A stretch of 64,000 nt of DNA from Amycolatopsis arida (GTDB lineage: Bacteria > Actinomycetota > Actinomycetes > Mycobacteriales > Pseudonocardiaceae): the NCBI RefSeq assembly GCF_900115565.1, contig NZ_FOWW01000004.1:372001-436000 (forward strand), in the 5' to 3' direction. Below are positions 52,400 to 61,336 of this stretch, piece by piece. Under the pieces are notes generated by a model. That model saw only the letters and a list, made by a program, of their open reading frames with translations, had not been told where the DNA came from and searched no databases. Position 1 is the first letter of the stretch. The number at the start of each line of letters is the position of its first letter. Made by a program: the position numbers and the translations under genes.

Positions 52400-53914
52400 A
52401 TGTCGCAGGTGGAAGGCCGCGCGGTCGACGCGGGACCGGAGCGGGGCGGCGGGGGTGTGCGCCGCCGGTGGATCGGCGTCGGCGCCGGCCCGGTGCTCGC
52501 CCTGCTGGCCTTCCTGCTGTTGCCCGACACCCTGTCCACCACCGGCCGCGCCACCGCCGCGGTGGCGGTGCTGATGGCCGTGTGGTGGATGACCGAGGCG
52601 CTCCCGCTGGCCGCCACCGCGTTGCTGCCGCTGGTGCTGTTCCCGGTGTTCGGCGTGGCCGGGATCAAGGACGCCGCGAGCCCGTACGCCAACGACGTGA
52701 TCTTCTTGTTCATGGGTGGGTTCATGCTGGCGTTGGCGATGCAGCGGTGGAACCTGCACAAGCGGATCGCGCTGCGCACGGTGCTCGCGGTCGGCACCAG
52801 GCCGGTGCTGCTCATCGCCGGGTTCATGATCGCCACCGCGTTCCTCAGCATGTGGGTCAGCAACACCGCGACCGCGGTGATGATGCTGCCGATCGGCATC
52901 TCCGTGCTGGGCCTGGTGTCCCAGCTCGGGGACGGCAGGGGCGATCCCAACTTCGCCACCGCGCTGATGCTCGGCATCGCCTACGCCGCCTCGATCGGCT
53001 CGCTCGGCACGATCATCGGCACTCCGCCGAACACGCTGCTGGTCGGCTACCTCGCCGACAACCACGGCATCCAGCTCGGCTTCGGCGAGTGGATGCTCTT
53101 CGGCGTGCCGCTCGCGGTGGTGTTCCTCGCGCTGGCCTGGCTGGTGCTCACCCGGCTGGTGTTCCCGCCGCGGCTGCGCGAGCTGCCCGGCGGCCGCGAG
53201 CTGATCCGTGAGCAGCTGCGCGAGATGGGGCCGATGAGCCGCGGCGAGTGGAACGCCCTCGTGGTGTTCGTCCTCGCGGCGCTGTCCTGGATCTTCGTTC
53301 CGGTGCTCGCCGACACCGACACGATCGGCGGCGCGCTGCCGTGGCTGTCGCGGATCTCCGACGCCGGCATCGCGATGACGGTCGCGGTGATCCTGTTCGT
53401 CCTGCCGGTCGACGCCCGCCGCGGGGTGCGCACGTTGGACTGGGACACGGCCAAGCAGCTGCCCTGGGGCGTGCTGCTGCTCTTCGGCGGAGGGTTGAGC
53501 CTGTCTGCCCAGTTCACCGACACCGGGCTGAGCACGTGGATCGGCGACCGGGTGGGTGGCCTCGGCGGGTTGCCCACGGTCCTGCTCGTCGCGGTGACCG
53601 TCGCGCTCGTCCTGCTGCTCACCGAGCTGACCAGCAACACCGCGACCGCCGCGGCGTTCCTGCCGATCCTCGGCGGTGTCGCGGTGGGCCTCGGGCACGG
53701 ACCGATGCTGCTGGTCGTGCCGGCGGCGCTCGCCGCGACCTGCGCGTTCATGCTGCCGGTGGCCACCCCGCCGAACGCGATCGCGTTCGGCTCGCGGCAC
53801 ATCACCATGGGGCAGATGATCCGCGGCGGCGTCTGGCTGAACGTCGCCGCGCTGGTGCTGGTCACCCTGGCCGCCTACACGCTCGGCGCGTGGGTGCTCG
53901 GGCTCACCTTCTGA
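52400..53914 (+). CDS. DASS/SLC13-family anion transporter
   Basis: The 504-residue integral membrane protein has the divalent anion:sodium symporter pattern with two inverted repeats. Each carries the Ser-Asn-Thr motif that binds sodium and carboxylate: MWVSNTATAVMMLPIGISVL (about residues 152-171) and ELTSNTATAAAFLPILGGVA (about 409-428). About eleven hydrophobic segments are visible. It takes up dicarboxylates such as succinate and malate, or sulfate; the substrate cannot be settled. A Gly-rich start (GGGGVRRRW) precedes the first helix. Its own short TACATT hexamer lies upstream. Confidence 0.9.
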   Translation: MSQVEGRAVDAGPERGGGGVRRRWIGVGAGPVLALLAFLLLPDTLSTTGRATAAVAVLMAVWWMTEALPLAATALLPLVLFPVFGVAGIKDAASPYANDVIFLFMGGFMLALAMQRWNLHKRIALRTVLAVGTRPVLLIAGFMIATAFLSMWVSNTATAVMMLPIGISVLGLVSQLGDGRGDPNFATALMLGIAYAASIGSLGTIIGTPPNTLLVGYLADNHGIQLGFGEWMLFGVPLAVVFLALAWLVLTRLVFPPRLRELPGGRELIREQLREMGPMSRGEWNALVVFVLAALSWIFVPVLADTDTIGGALPWLSRISDAGIAMTVAVILFVLPVDARRGVRTLDWDTAKQLPWGVLLLFGGGLSLSAQFTDTGLSTWIGDRVGGLGGLPTVLLVAVTVALVLLLTELTSNTATAAAFLPILGGVAVGLGHGPMLLVVPAALAATCAFMLPVATPPNAIAFGSRHITMGQMIRGGVWLNVAALVLVTLAAYTLGAWVLGLTF

Positions 53915-53947
53915 GCCGCTGCGGGCCTCCGACGAAAGTCGGGTGAA

Positions 53948-53982
53948 TGGTCCACACCATTGACCGATTGGTCTAGTCCACT
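53948..53982. promoter_or_regulatory. Two DasR-like operators (dre sites) before the chitinase gene
   Basis: TGGTCCACACCA (53948-53959) and ATTGGTCTAGTCCACT (53967-53982) are close to the DasR/NagR consensus with TGGT and ACCA halves around four bases, here ACTGGTCTAGACCACT. They recall the paired TGGTC-type repeats in Streptomyces chitinase promoters. They lie about 120 bases before the chitinase ATG, and imply repression relieved by amino-sugar metabolites. Confidence 0.65.
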
Positions 53983-54097
53983 TAACGTCGAGTTGTCCCC
54001 TCCGTGCCCGGATGGCCACCTCGATGACCGCCAGGGGACGCCCAACGGTCGCCGACCCGGCGGGGCCGGCGGCTCCCTGCGGCAGTACGGAGCTCGT

Positions 54098-55342
<1,245 letters not shown>

Positions 55343-55360
55343 GCCGGTAGGGCCAGCGGG

Positions 55361-55402
55361 GGTCGCGGGGAGGGCCGGTCGGGACCGGCCCTCCCCGCGA
55401 CC
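55361..55402 (+). terminator. Strong hairpin terminator after chitinase
   Basis: GGTCGCGGGGAGGGCCGGTC and GACCGGCCCTCCCCGCGACC are perfect 20-bp arms separated by two bases, 19 bases after the stop and 15 before the next gene. This is the longest perfect hairpin I saw in the window. Confidence 0.85.
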
Positions 55403-55416
55403 GCTATCGTCGGCCG

Positions 55417-56082
55417 GTGCGGTTCACCGGCTTCGGCGAGTACGCCATCGACTTCTTCGACGGACTGGTCGCCGACAACTCCAAGCCGTACTGGCAGGAG
55501 CACCAGCACGTCTACCGGCGCGACGTGCGCGAGCCGATGGAGGCGCTGCTGGCCGAGCTGGCGCCCGAGTTCGGCGCCGACTTCGGCGAGCCCAAGGTGT
55601 TCCGCCCCCACCGCGACGTCCGGTTCGCCCGGGACAAGCGCCCGTACAAGACACACTGCGGCGGGGTCATCGAGGCCGGCCGCGGCGGCGGCGCGTACTA
55701 CGTCGAGGTCGGCCCGGCCGGGCTGCGGGTCGGCGGGGGCTGCTTCCACCTCGCTCCCGACCAGCTCGCCGCGTTCCGCCGCGCGGTCGACACGGACGTG
55801 CACGGCCGCGCGCTCGCGGAGATCGTCGACACCCTGCGCGGGGCGGGGTGGACTCTCGCCGGAGACGTGCTGAGGTCCCGGCCGCGCGGAGTCTCCGCCG
55901 ACCACCCCCGGCTCGATCTGCTGCGGCACCGGTCGCTCTACGCGATCCGCACCTGGGAGCCGAACGACACGCTGCACGAGCGTGCCTGTCTCACCCGGGT
56001 GCGGCGGGCCTGGCGCGCGCTGCGCCCCCTCAACGAGTGGGCCCGCGACCACGTGGGTCTGAGCGAGCTGCCCCGCCGCTAG
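55417..56082 (+). CDS. DUF2461 family protein
   Basis: The 221-residue protein has the DUF2461 pattern: FTGFGEYAIDFFDGLVADNS and KPYWQEHQHVYRRDVREPME near the start, FRPHRDVRFARDKRPYKTHC in the middle and a helical end. The family, widespread in bacteria, has no firm function. It starts at a GTG just after the chitinase terminator, with its own unresolved promoter. It is not coupled to the pyruvate kinase gene, which has a separate -10 box. Confidence 0.88.
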   Translation: MRFTGFGEYAIDFFDGLVADNSKPYWQEHQHVYRRDVREPMEALLAELAPEFGADFGEPKVFRPHRDVRFARDKRPYKTHCGGVIEAGRGGGAYYVEVGPAGLRVGGGCFHLAPDQLAAFRRAVDTDVHGRALAEIVDTLRGAGWTLAGDVLRSRPRGVSADHPRLDLLRHRSLYAIRTWEPNDTLHERACLTRVRRAWRALRPLNEWARDHVGLSELPRR

Positions 56083-56141
56083 CGACGCGGGTGGTGTGTA
56101 TCGATTTCGGGATCGGTACAGACGGACGGGCCCGAAGCGAC

Positions 56142-56147
56142 TACCCT
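56142..56147 (+). promoter_or_regulatory. -10 box TACCCT, leaderless pyruvate kinase transcript
   Basis: TACCCT ends eight bases before the GTG at 56156; no SD is present. Confidence 0.45.
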
Positions 56148-56155
56148 CATTGTCT

Positions 56156-57580
56156 GTGAGTCGACGCGGGAAGATCGTGTGCACGCTGGGTCCGGCGACC
56201 TCCACGGCGGAGAAGATCCGGGCGCTGGTGGACGCCGGCATGGACGTGGCCAGGATGAACTTCAGTCACGGTAGCCACGGCGACCACAAGCAGGTCTACG
56301 ACCTGGTGCGGGCCGCCGCCGCGGAGAGCGGCCGTGCCGTGGGCGTCCTCGCCGACCTGCAGGGCCCGAAGATCCGGCTCGGCACGTTCGCCGGCGGCCC
56401 GGTGGAGTGGCGCACCGGCGACGTCGTCCGGATCACCGTCGAGGACGTCCAGGGCACCCACGACCGGGTCTCCACCACCTACAAGGGCCTGGCCAGGGAC
56501 GCCAAGCCGGGTGACCGGCTGCTGGTTGACGACGGCAAGGTCGGCCTCGTCGTCCGGGAGGTGACCGGGCCGGACATGGTCTGCGAGGTCACCGAGGGCG
56601 GCCAGGTCAGCAACAACAAGGGCGTCTCGCTGCCCGGCATGGACGTGTCGGTGCCGGCGCTGTCCGGGAAGGACATCGAGGACCTCGAGTTCGCGCTCGA
56701 GCTCGGTGTGGACTTCATCGCGCTGTCGTTCGTCCGCTCGCCCGCCGACATCGACCTGGTGCACCAGGTGATGGACCGGGTGGGCCGGCCGCGGATCCCG
56801 GTGATCGCCAAGCTGGAGAAGCCCGAGGCGGTGTACAACCTCGAGGCGATCGTGCTCGCCTTCGACGGGGTGATGGTCGCCCGCGGCGACCTCGGCGTCG
56901 AGCTGCCGCTGGAGCAGGTGCCGCTGGTGCAGAAGCGGGCCATCCAGATCGCTCGGGAGAACGCCAAGCCGGTGATCGTGGCCACCCAGATGCTCGACTC
57001 CATGATCAACAACTCCCGGCCCACCCGCGCGGAGACCTCCGACGTGGCCAACGCGGTGCTCGACGGCGCCGACGCGGTCATGCTCTCCGGCGAGACCAGC
57101 GTCGGCCGCTACCCGATCGAGAGCGTGCGGACGATGAGCAAGATCGTCCAGGCCGTGGAGGCCGACTCGCCGACCGTGCCGCCGTTGAGCCATGTCCCGC
57201 GCACCAAGCGGGGCGTCATCTCCTACGCGGCGAAGGACATCGGGGAGCGGCTCAACGCGAAGGCGCTGGTCGCGTTCACCCAGTCCGGAGACACCGTGCG
57301 CCGGCTGGCCCGGCTGCACACCCGGCTGCCACTGCTCGCGTTCACCCCGGAGGAGAGCGTCCGCTGCCAGCTCGCGCTGACCTGGGGCACCACCACGCAC
57401 ATCGTGCCGAAGGTGGACCACACCGACGCCATGGTGCGCCAGGTCGACCACGCGATGCTGGAGATGGGCCGCTGCCAGCCGGGCGACCTCGTGGTGATCG
57501 TCGCGGGGTCGCCACCGGGCACGGTCGGCTCGACCAACCTCATTCGGGTGCACCGGCTCGGCGAAGAGGACCATGCCTGA
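56156..57580 (+). CDS. pyk: Pyruvate kinase
   Basis: Converts PEP to pyruvate with ATP formation. The 474-residue enzyme starts SRRGKIVCTLGPATSTAEKI and has ARMNFSHGSHGDHKQVYDLV (K+ and substrate site), LADLQGPKIRLGTF, IPVIAKLEKPEAVYNLEAIV (catalytic Lys), MVARGDLGVELPLEQVPLVQ (metal Glu/Asp and phosphate site) and a C-terminal effector domain. The GTG at 56156 is used; the frame is open to 56096 but the extension is arginine-rich. It lies after DUF2461 and before tesB, with tesB on its own -10. Confidence 0.96.
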   Translation: MSRRGKIVCTLGPATSTAEKIRALVDAGMDVARMNFSHGSHGDHKQVYDLVRAAAAESGRAVGVLADLQGPKIRLGTFAGGPVEWRTGDVVRITVEDVQGTHDRVSTTYKGLARDAKPGDRLLVDDGKVGLVVREVTGPDMVCEVTEGGQVSNNKGVSLPGMDVSVPALSGKDIEDLEFALELGVDFIALSFVRSPADIDLVHQVMDRVGRPRIPVIAKLEKPEAVYNLEAIVLAFDGVMVARGDLGVELPLEQVPLVQKRAIQIARENAKPVIVATQMLDSMINNSRPTRAETSDVANAVLDGADAVMLSGETSVGRYPIESVRTMSKIVQAVEADSPTVPPLSHVPRTKRGVISYAAKDIGERLNAKALVAFTQSGDTVRRLARLHTRLPLLAFTPEESVRCQLALTWGTTTHIVPKVDHTDAMVRQVDHAMLEMGRCQPGDLVVIVAGSPPGTVGSTNLIRVHRLGEEDHA

Positions 57581-57634
57581 GTGAGGTCGGTCAAATCCGG
57601 CCCGGAACGGTCGGTGCCGGTGATCGGCGGCGGA

Positions 57635-57640
57635 TAGGGT
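57635..57640 (+). promoter_or_regulatory. -10 box TAGGGT, leaderless tesB transcript
   Basis: TAGGGT ends six bases before the ATG at 57647; no SD is present. Confidence 0.5.
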
Positions 57641-57646
57641 CGCGGC

Positions 57647-58552
57647 ATGACTGAGGCCGCGCGCGAAGCCGCCACCGGGCTGGACAGCGAGCAGGGGATC
57701 GGCGGGCAGACCGTGCTGGACCGGCTGGTCGCCCTGCTGGACCTGGAGAAGATCGAGGAGAACATCTTCCGCGGGGTCAGCCCGCCGCACTCGCCGGTGC
57801 GGGTCTTCGGCGGCCAGGTCGCCGGGCAGGCGCTGGTCGCGGCCGGCCGGACCGTGCCCCCGGAGCGGCAGGTGCACTCGCTGCACGCGTACTTCATCCG
57901 GTCGGGGGATCCGAGCGTGCCCATCGTCTACGAGGTGGACCGGATCCGCGACGGGCGCTCCTTCACCACCCGGCGCGCGGTCGCCATCCAGCACGGCAAG
58001 GCGATCTTCGCGCTGTCGGCGTCGTTCCAGAAGGAGGAGCCCGGCCTCGAGCACGCCGAGCCGATGCCGGACGTGCCGGACCCGGAGTCGCTGCCGACGC
58101 TGCCCGAGCGGGCCGGGCCGTACGCCGAGCGGCTGGGGCTGCGCAGTCGGCCGCGGCCGATCGACATCCGTTACGTCAACGACCCGCCGTGGGTCACCCG
58201 CGACACCGGCGAGCGCCCCGCGCGCAACCAGGTGTGGATGCGCGCCGACGGGGTGCTGCCCGACGAGCGCCTGCTGCACGTGTGCGTGCTGACCTACGCC
58301 TCGGACATGACGCTGCTCGACTCGGTGCTGGCCCGGCACGGCGTCTACTGGGACCTGGACCGGGTGATCGGCGCGAGTCTCGACCACGCGTTGTGGTTCC
58401 ACCGCCCGTTCCGGGCCGACGAGTGGTTCCTCTACGACAGCGCCTCGCCCACCGCGTCGGGTGCCCGCGGCCTGGCCACCGGGCGGTTCTTCGCCGCCGA
58501 CGGCCGGCACATCGCCACGGTCGTACAGGAGGGGCTGCTCCGGGTGGCGTAA
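57647..58552 (+). CDS. tesB: Acyl-CoA thioesterase II (TesB)
   Basis: Hydrolyses medium- and long-chain acyl-CoA to free fatty acid. The 301-residue protein consists of two hot-dog domains. The N-terminal one has FRGVSPPHSPVRVFGGQVAG then QALVAAGRTV, with RSFTTRRAVAIQHGKAIFAL and SASFQKEEPG. The C-terminal one has TYASDMTLLDSVLARHG (the catalytic Asp region) and FHRPFRADEWFLYDSASPTA. All are typical TesB. An N-terminal ~20-residue Ala/Glu-rich extension is present. Its stop codon abuts the second copy of the 90-bp element. Confidence 0.93.
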   Translation: MTEAAREAATGLDSEQGIGGQTVLDRLVALLDLEKIEENIFRGVSPPHSPVRVFGGQVAGQALVAAGRTVPPERQVHSLHAYFIRSGDPSVPIVYEVDRIRDGRSFTTRRAVAIQHGKAIFALSASFQKEEPGLEHAEPMPDVPDPESLPTLPERAGPYAERLGLRSRPRPIDIRYVNDPPWVTRDTGERPARNQVWMRADGVLPDERLLHVCVLTYASDMTLLDSVLARHGVYWDLDRVIGASLDHALWFHRPFRADEWFLYDSASPTASGARGLATGRFFAADGRHIATVVQEGLLRVA

Positions 58553-58641
58553 CAGTGCCGGTAGATACCAGTCCGACCGAAAGTAGCCTTGCGCCCGGGT
58601 TGCCACGGTGCGGTAGTCTGCCTACTTTCGGTCTCCTTGGT
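58552..58641 (-). repeat. ~90-bp dispersed element, copy 2 (between tesB and dacB)
   Basis: The reverse complement of this interval aligns without gaps to 49151-49240. In this copy the stem is perfect: GACCGAAAGTAG (58575-58586) and CTACTTTCGGTC (58622-58633) are 12-bp arms around 35 bases. The palindrome reads TGGT-ATCT-ACCG on the minus strand. It begins on the last base of the tesB stop codon and is read opposite to tesB and dacB. Confidence 0.7.
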
Positions 58642-58724
58642 AAGCGCTCACCACATCGCCTCCGATCCGGTTGATCGCTATCATCGGCGCACCGTGCCGA
58701 GGGTGCCGGCGATGGGGGTGGCCC

Positions 58725-60332
58725 ATGTCCCGATGTCCGCAGTTCCGACGTGTCCCGTCCCGACCGGGGCGGGTGGCCGTCCTGGTGGCGCTGCTCGCCG
58801 CGCTGGTGGTCGCGCCCGCGGGGGCACCGAGCGCCACCGGTGACGACGCGCTCGGTCGGGACCTGAGCGCCGTCCTCGCCGCGCCCGCGTTCGCCGGCGC
58901 CGACATCGGCCTCGTGGTCCGCAGGGCCGACACCGGCGAGGTGCTGTTCGACCGGCAGGGCGACCGCCGACGCCAGCCTGCGTCCAACGGCAAGCTGCTC
59001 ACCGGCGCGCTGGCGTTGGACCGCCTCGGCCCGGAGCACCGCTTCCGCACCACCGTCGAGTCGCCCGCGCGGCGGGTGGGTCCGGTGCTCACCGGCGACC
59101 TGTACCTGCGCGGCGGCGGCGACCCGACCATGCTCGCCGCGGACTACGACGCGCTCGCCGCTCACCTGGCCCACGCCGGGATCCGGCTGGTCCGGGGCCG
59201 GCTGGTGGCCGACGACACGTACTTCGACGACGTCCGGCTCGGCCTCGGCTGGGCGTGGGACGACGAGCCGTACTACTACAACGCGCAGATCTCCGCGCTG
59301 ACCATCGCGCCGGACACCGACTACGACGCCGGCTCGGTGATCGTCCGGGTCACCCCGGGTGCCGCCGGTGCCGCGCCGACCGTCGAGGTCGAGCCGCCGA
59401 ACACCTACGTGACCGTGCGGTCCACGGCGACCACCGGCGCGGCCGGCGGACCCACTACGCTGGTGGTCGACCGGGAGCATGGCGGCAACACCATCACCGT
59501 CACCGGCAGCATTCCCGCCGGCCGCTCGCCGGTGACCGAGTACATGGCCGTGTGGGAGCCGACCGGGCTGGCCGCGGCCGTGTTCCGGGACGCGCTGCGC
59601 CGGCACGGCGTGCACGTGGTCGGCGGCACCGCCACCGGAGCCACGCCGCCCGGCGCGGCCGTGCTCGCCGAGCGGCGGTCGATGCCGGTGCGCGAGCTGA
59701 TGCTGCCGTTCATGAAGCTGTCGAACAACATGCACGCCGAGGCGCTGGTGAAGGAAGCCGGCAGGGCCGCCGGCGGCGCCGGGAGCTGGCCGGCGGGGCT
59801 GGCCCGGCTGCGGGCGGCGATCGCCGGGCTCGGCGTCGACCCGGCCCGCACCGCGGTCGTCGACGGATCGGGACTGTCCAGGATGGACCAGGTGTCCCCG
59901 GCCCAGCTGGCGGAGCTGCTGCTGGCCGCCCGCGACCGGCCGTGGTTCCCGGACTTTCATGCGTCGCTGCCGGTGGCCGGGGTCGCCGACCGTGCGGTCG
60001 GCGGCACGTTGCGCAACCGGATGCGGGACACCGCCGCCGAGGGCAGGGTGCGGGCCAAGACCGGCACGCTCACCGGGGTGAGCGCGCTGTCCGGCTACGT
60101 CACCGCGGCCGACGGCACCGAGTTGGTGTTCGCCATGGTCAGCAACCAGACGCTGACCAGCGCCAAGCCACTCGAGGACGCGGTGGCGATCCGGCTGGCG
60201 CAGTACGCCGGCGCGGCCGACCGGCGACAGCCGGTGGCGGTTCCCGAACCGCGCTCGGCCGGCATGGATGGCACAGCCGGCGCGGACGGCACGGAAGTGG
60301 AGCTCGAGTGCAGCTGGCGCAAGGCCTGCTGA
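58725..60332 (+). CDS. dacB: D-alanyl-D-alanine carboxypeptidase/endopeptidase (PBP4/DacB)
   Basis: A class C penicillin-binding protein that trims peptidoglycan stem peptides and crosslinks. The 535-residue precursor has a signal peptide (VAVLVALLAALVVAPAGAPS). Motif SxxK is SNGK (Ser87, Lys90), SxN is SNN (Ser333) in KLSNNMHAEALVKEAG, and KTG is at 445-447 in VRAKTGTLTGVSALSGYV. A large inserted domain (about residues 130-290) separates SxxK and SxN as in Actinomadura R39. The ATG at 58725 gives a normal signal peptide; the frame is open to 58671. A low-complexity tail follows the C-terminal domain. Confidence 0.93.
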   Translation: MSRCPQFRRVPSRPGRVAVLVALLAALVVAPAGAPSATGDDALGRDLSAVLAAPAFAGADIGLVVRRADTGEVLFDRQGDRRRQPASNGKLLTGALALDRLGPEHRFRTTVESPARRVGPVLTGDLYLRGGGDPTMLAADYDALAAHLAHAGIRLVRGRLVADDTYFDDVRLGLGWAWDDEPYYYNAQISALTIAPDTDYDAGSVIVRVTPGAAGAAPTVEVEPPNTYVTVRSTATTGAAGGPTTLVVDREHGGNTITVTGSIPAGRSPVTEYMAVWEPTGLAAAVFRDALRRHGVHVVGGTATGATPPGAAVLAERRSMPVRELMLPFMKLSNNMHAEALVKEAGRAAGGAGSWPAGLARLRAAIAGLGVDPARTAVVDGSGLSRMDQVSPAQLAELLLAARDRPWFPDFHASLPVAGVADRAVGGTLRNRMRDTAAEGRVRAKTGTLTGVSALSGYVTAADGTELVFAMVSNQTLTSAKPLEDAVAIRLAQYAGAADRRQPVAVPEPRSAGMDGTAGADGTEVELECSWRKAC

Positions 60333-60336
60333 GAGG

Positions 60337-60663
60337 TCACCGGGTGTAGCCCGCCCGCCCCCGGTGCCGGCGGGCGGGGAACTCCGGCAGCCCCGTGGGG
60401 TCGGTGGCGCCCAGCCGTAGCTGCGCGGCCAGGTAGGCGCGGCACGGGATGCGGCCGCGCCGCCAGAACAGCAGCCGGGTGCGCCGGGGCCGGCACGTCA
60501 CGCAGCGCCCGTGCGCGTCGAGCCGGTGCTCGGCCAGCACCGCACGCAGCGCGGCGGCCAGCGCCTCGACCTCGCCGGCGGGGCCGCCGTGTCGGGCGAG
60601 CTCGGCGAGCCGCCGGTGCACGGCGGCCTGCAGCGGGCTGACGACGGGGTCGCGCGGCCCCAC
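60337..60663 (-). CDS. Hypothetical protein with an actinobacterial HxxGRCxxC motif
   Basis: The 108-residue basic protein has an N-terminal helix (VSPLQAAVHRRLAELARHGG), DAHGRCVTCRPRRTRLLFWR (about residues 50-69) and a GRIPCRAYLAAQLRLGA segment. The H-x-x-G-x-C-x-x-C...C pattern recurs in small actinobacterial proteins and may bind zinc, though no function is known to me. It starts at a GTG at 60663 and runs convergent to dacB, five bases from its stop. Confidence 0.6.
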   Translation of the reverse strand: MGPRDPVVSPLQAAVHRRLAELARHGGPAGEVEALAAALRAVLAEHRLDAHGRCVTCRPRRTRLLFWRRGRIPCRAYLAAQLRLGATDPTGLPEFPARRHRGRAGYTR

Positions 60664-61044
60664 GGCTCACCTCCCGACCTGGCGGTACCGTCCGTGAGCG
60701 TACCCCGACCGACCGTGCGGCGACGGCTGAGAAGCCGAGGCGGGAGGAGCGCGGCCTGGGGTCGCAGCGCGACCTGCACCGGACACGCGACGACCGCCGG
60801 CGACGGGTCGCGGTGGGGAGGAGCGTGGCCGGAAGGACCGCCACGCGGCGACCATCGCGCACCGCCGGCCGCGGGAGGGCTGGTCGCGCCGGTGCCCTTA
60901 CCCGCGTGGGTGCCGCGTCCGCCGCGGGTGGCGGGGTAAGGGATCGCGGCGGTCCTCGGCGGCGTGATCGTCGGATGCCGATGCCCACCCCTTACGACGA
61001 CTCTGAGTTTCACCAAAGGTGGATCTCGAAAGGTCGGAGGGACG
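60664..61044. other. Gene-free region with an inverted repeat
   Basis: No coding frame stands out. CCCTTACCC (60895-60903) and GGGTAAGGG (60934-60942) are perfect 9-bp arms 30 bases apart, with GC-rich sequence between that can pair further. A similar half, CCCCTTACGACG, recurs at 60985. These could be a hairpin or operator for the flanking small genes. Confidence 0.4.
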
Positions 61045-61236
61045 ATGACCACGGACTGGTTGTTGTGGGACGCGGTGCGGGCCGAGGCGGCCTACCGTGT
61101 GGAGGAGATGCGCAAGGCCGGGCGCGTGCAGCGGATCGGCGCCAGCCGGCGGAGCGCGAAGCGGACCGAGGCCGGGGTGCCGCGGCAGCGGCGCGGCGAG
61201 CACGAGCGCGTCGAGCGGACCGGGCGTGCCCGGTGA
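61045..61236 (+). CDS. Small basic hypothetical protein
   Basis: A 63-residue protein, MTTDWLLWDAVRAEAAYRVE then EMRKAGRVQRIGASRRSAKR, followed by a basic tail. The ATG has a CGGAGGG Shine-Dalgarno. It appears to be an amphipathic helix plus a basic end. I recognise no family. Codon bias is consistent with a real gene, but the tail is arginine-rich as shadow frames often are. Confidence 0.5.
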   Translation: MTTDWLLWDAVRAEAAYRVEEMRKAGRVQRIGASRRSAKRTEAGVPRQRRGEHERVERTGRAR

Positions 61237-61336
61237 CGCGCACCGGTCGGGTGGGACCGCCCACCCGGCCGGTGGCGCGCTGGCGCGTGCGCCCGCAGTG
61301 AAAACGATGGCGGAACTGTCGGACCGGTAGGCCACA

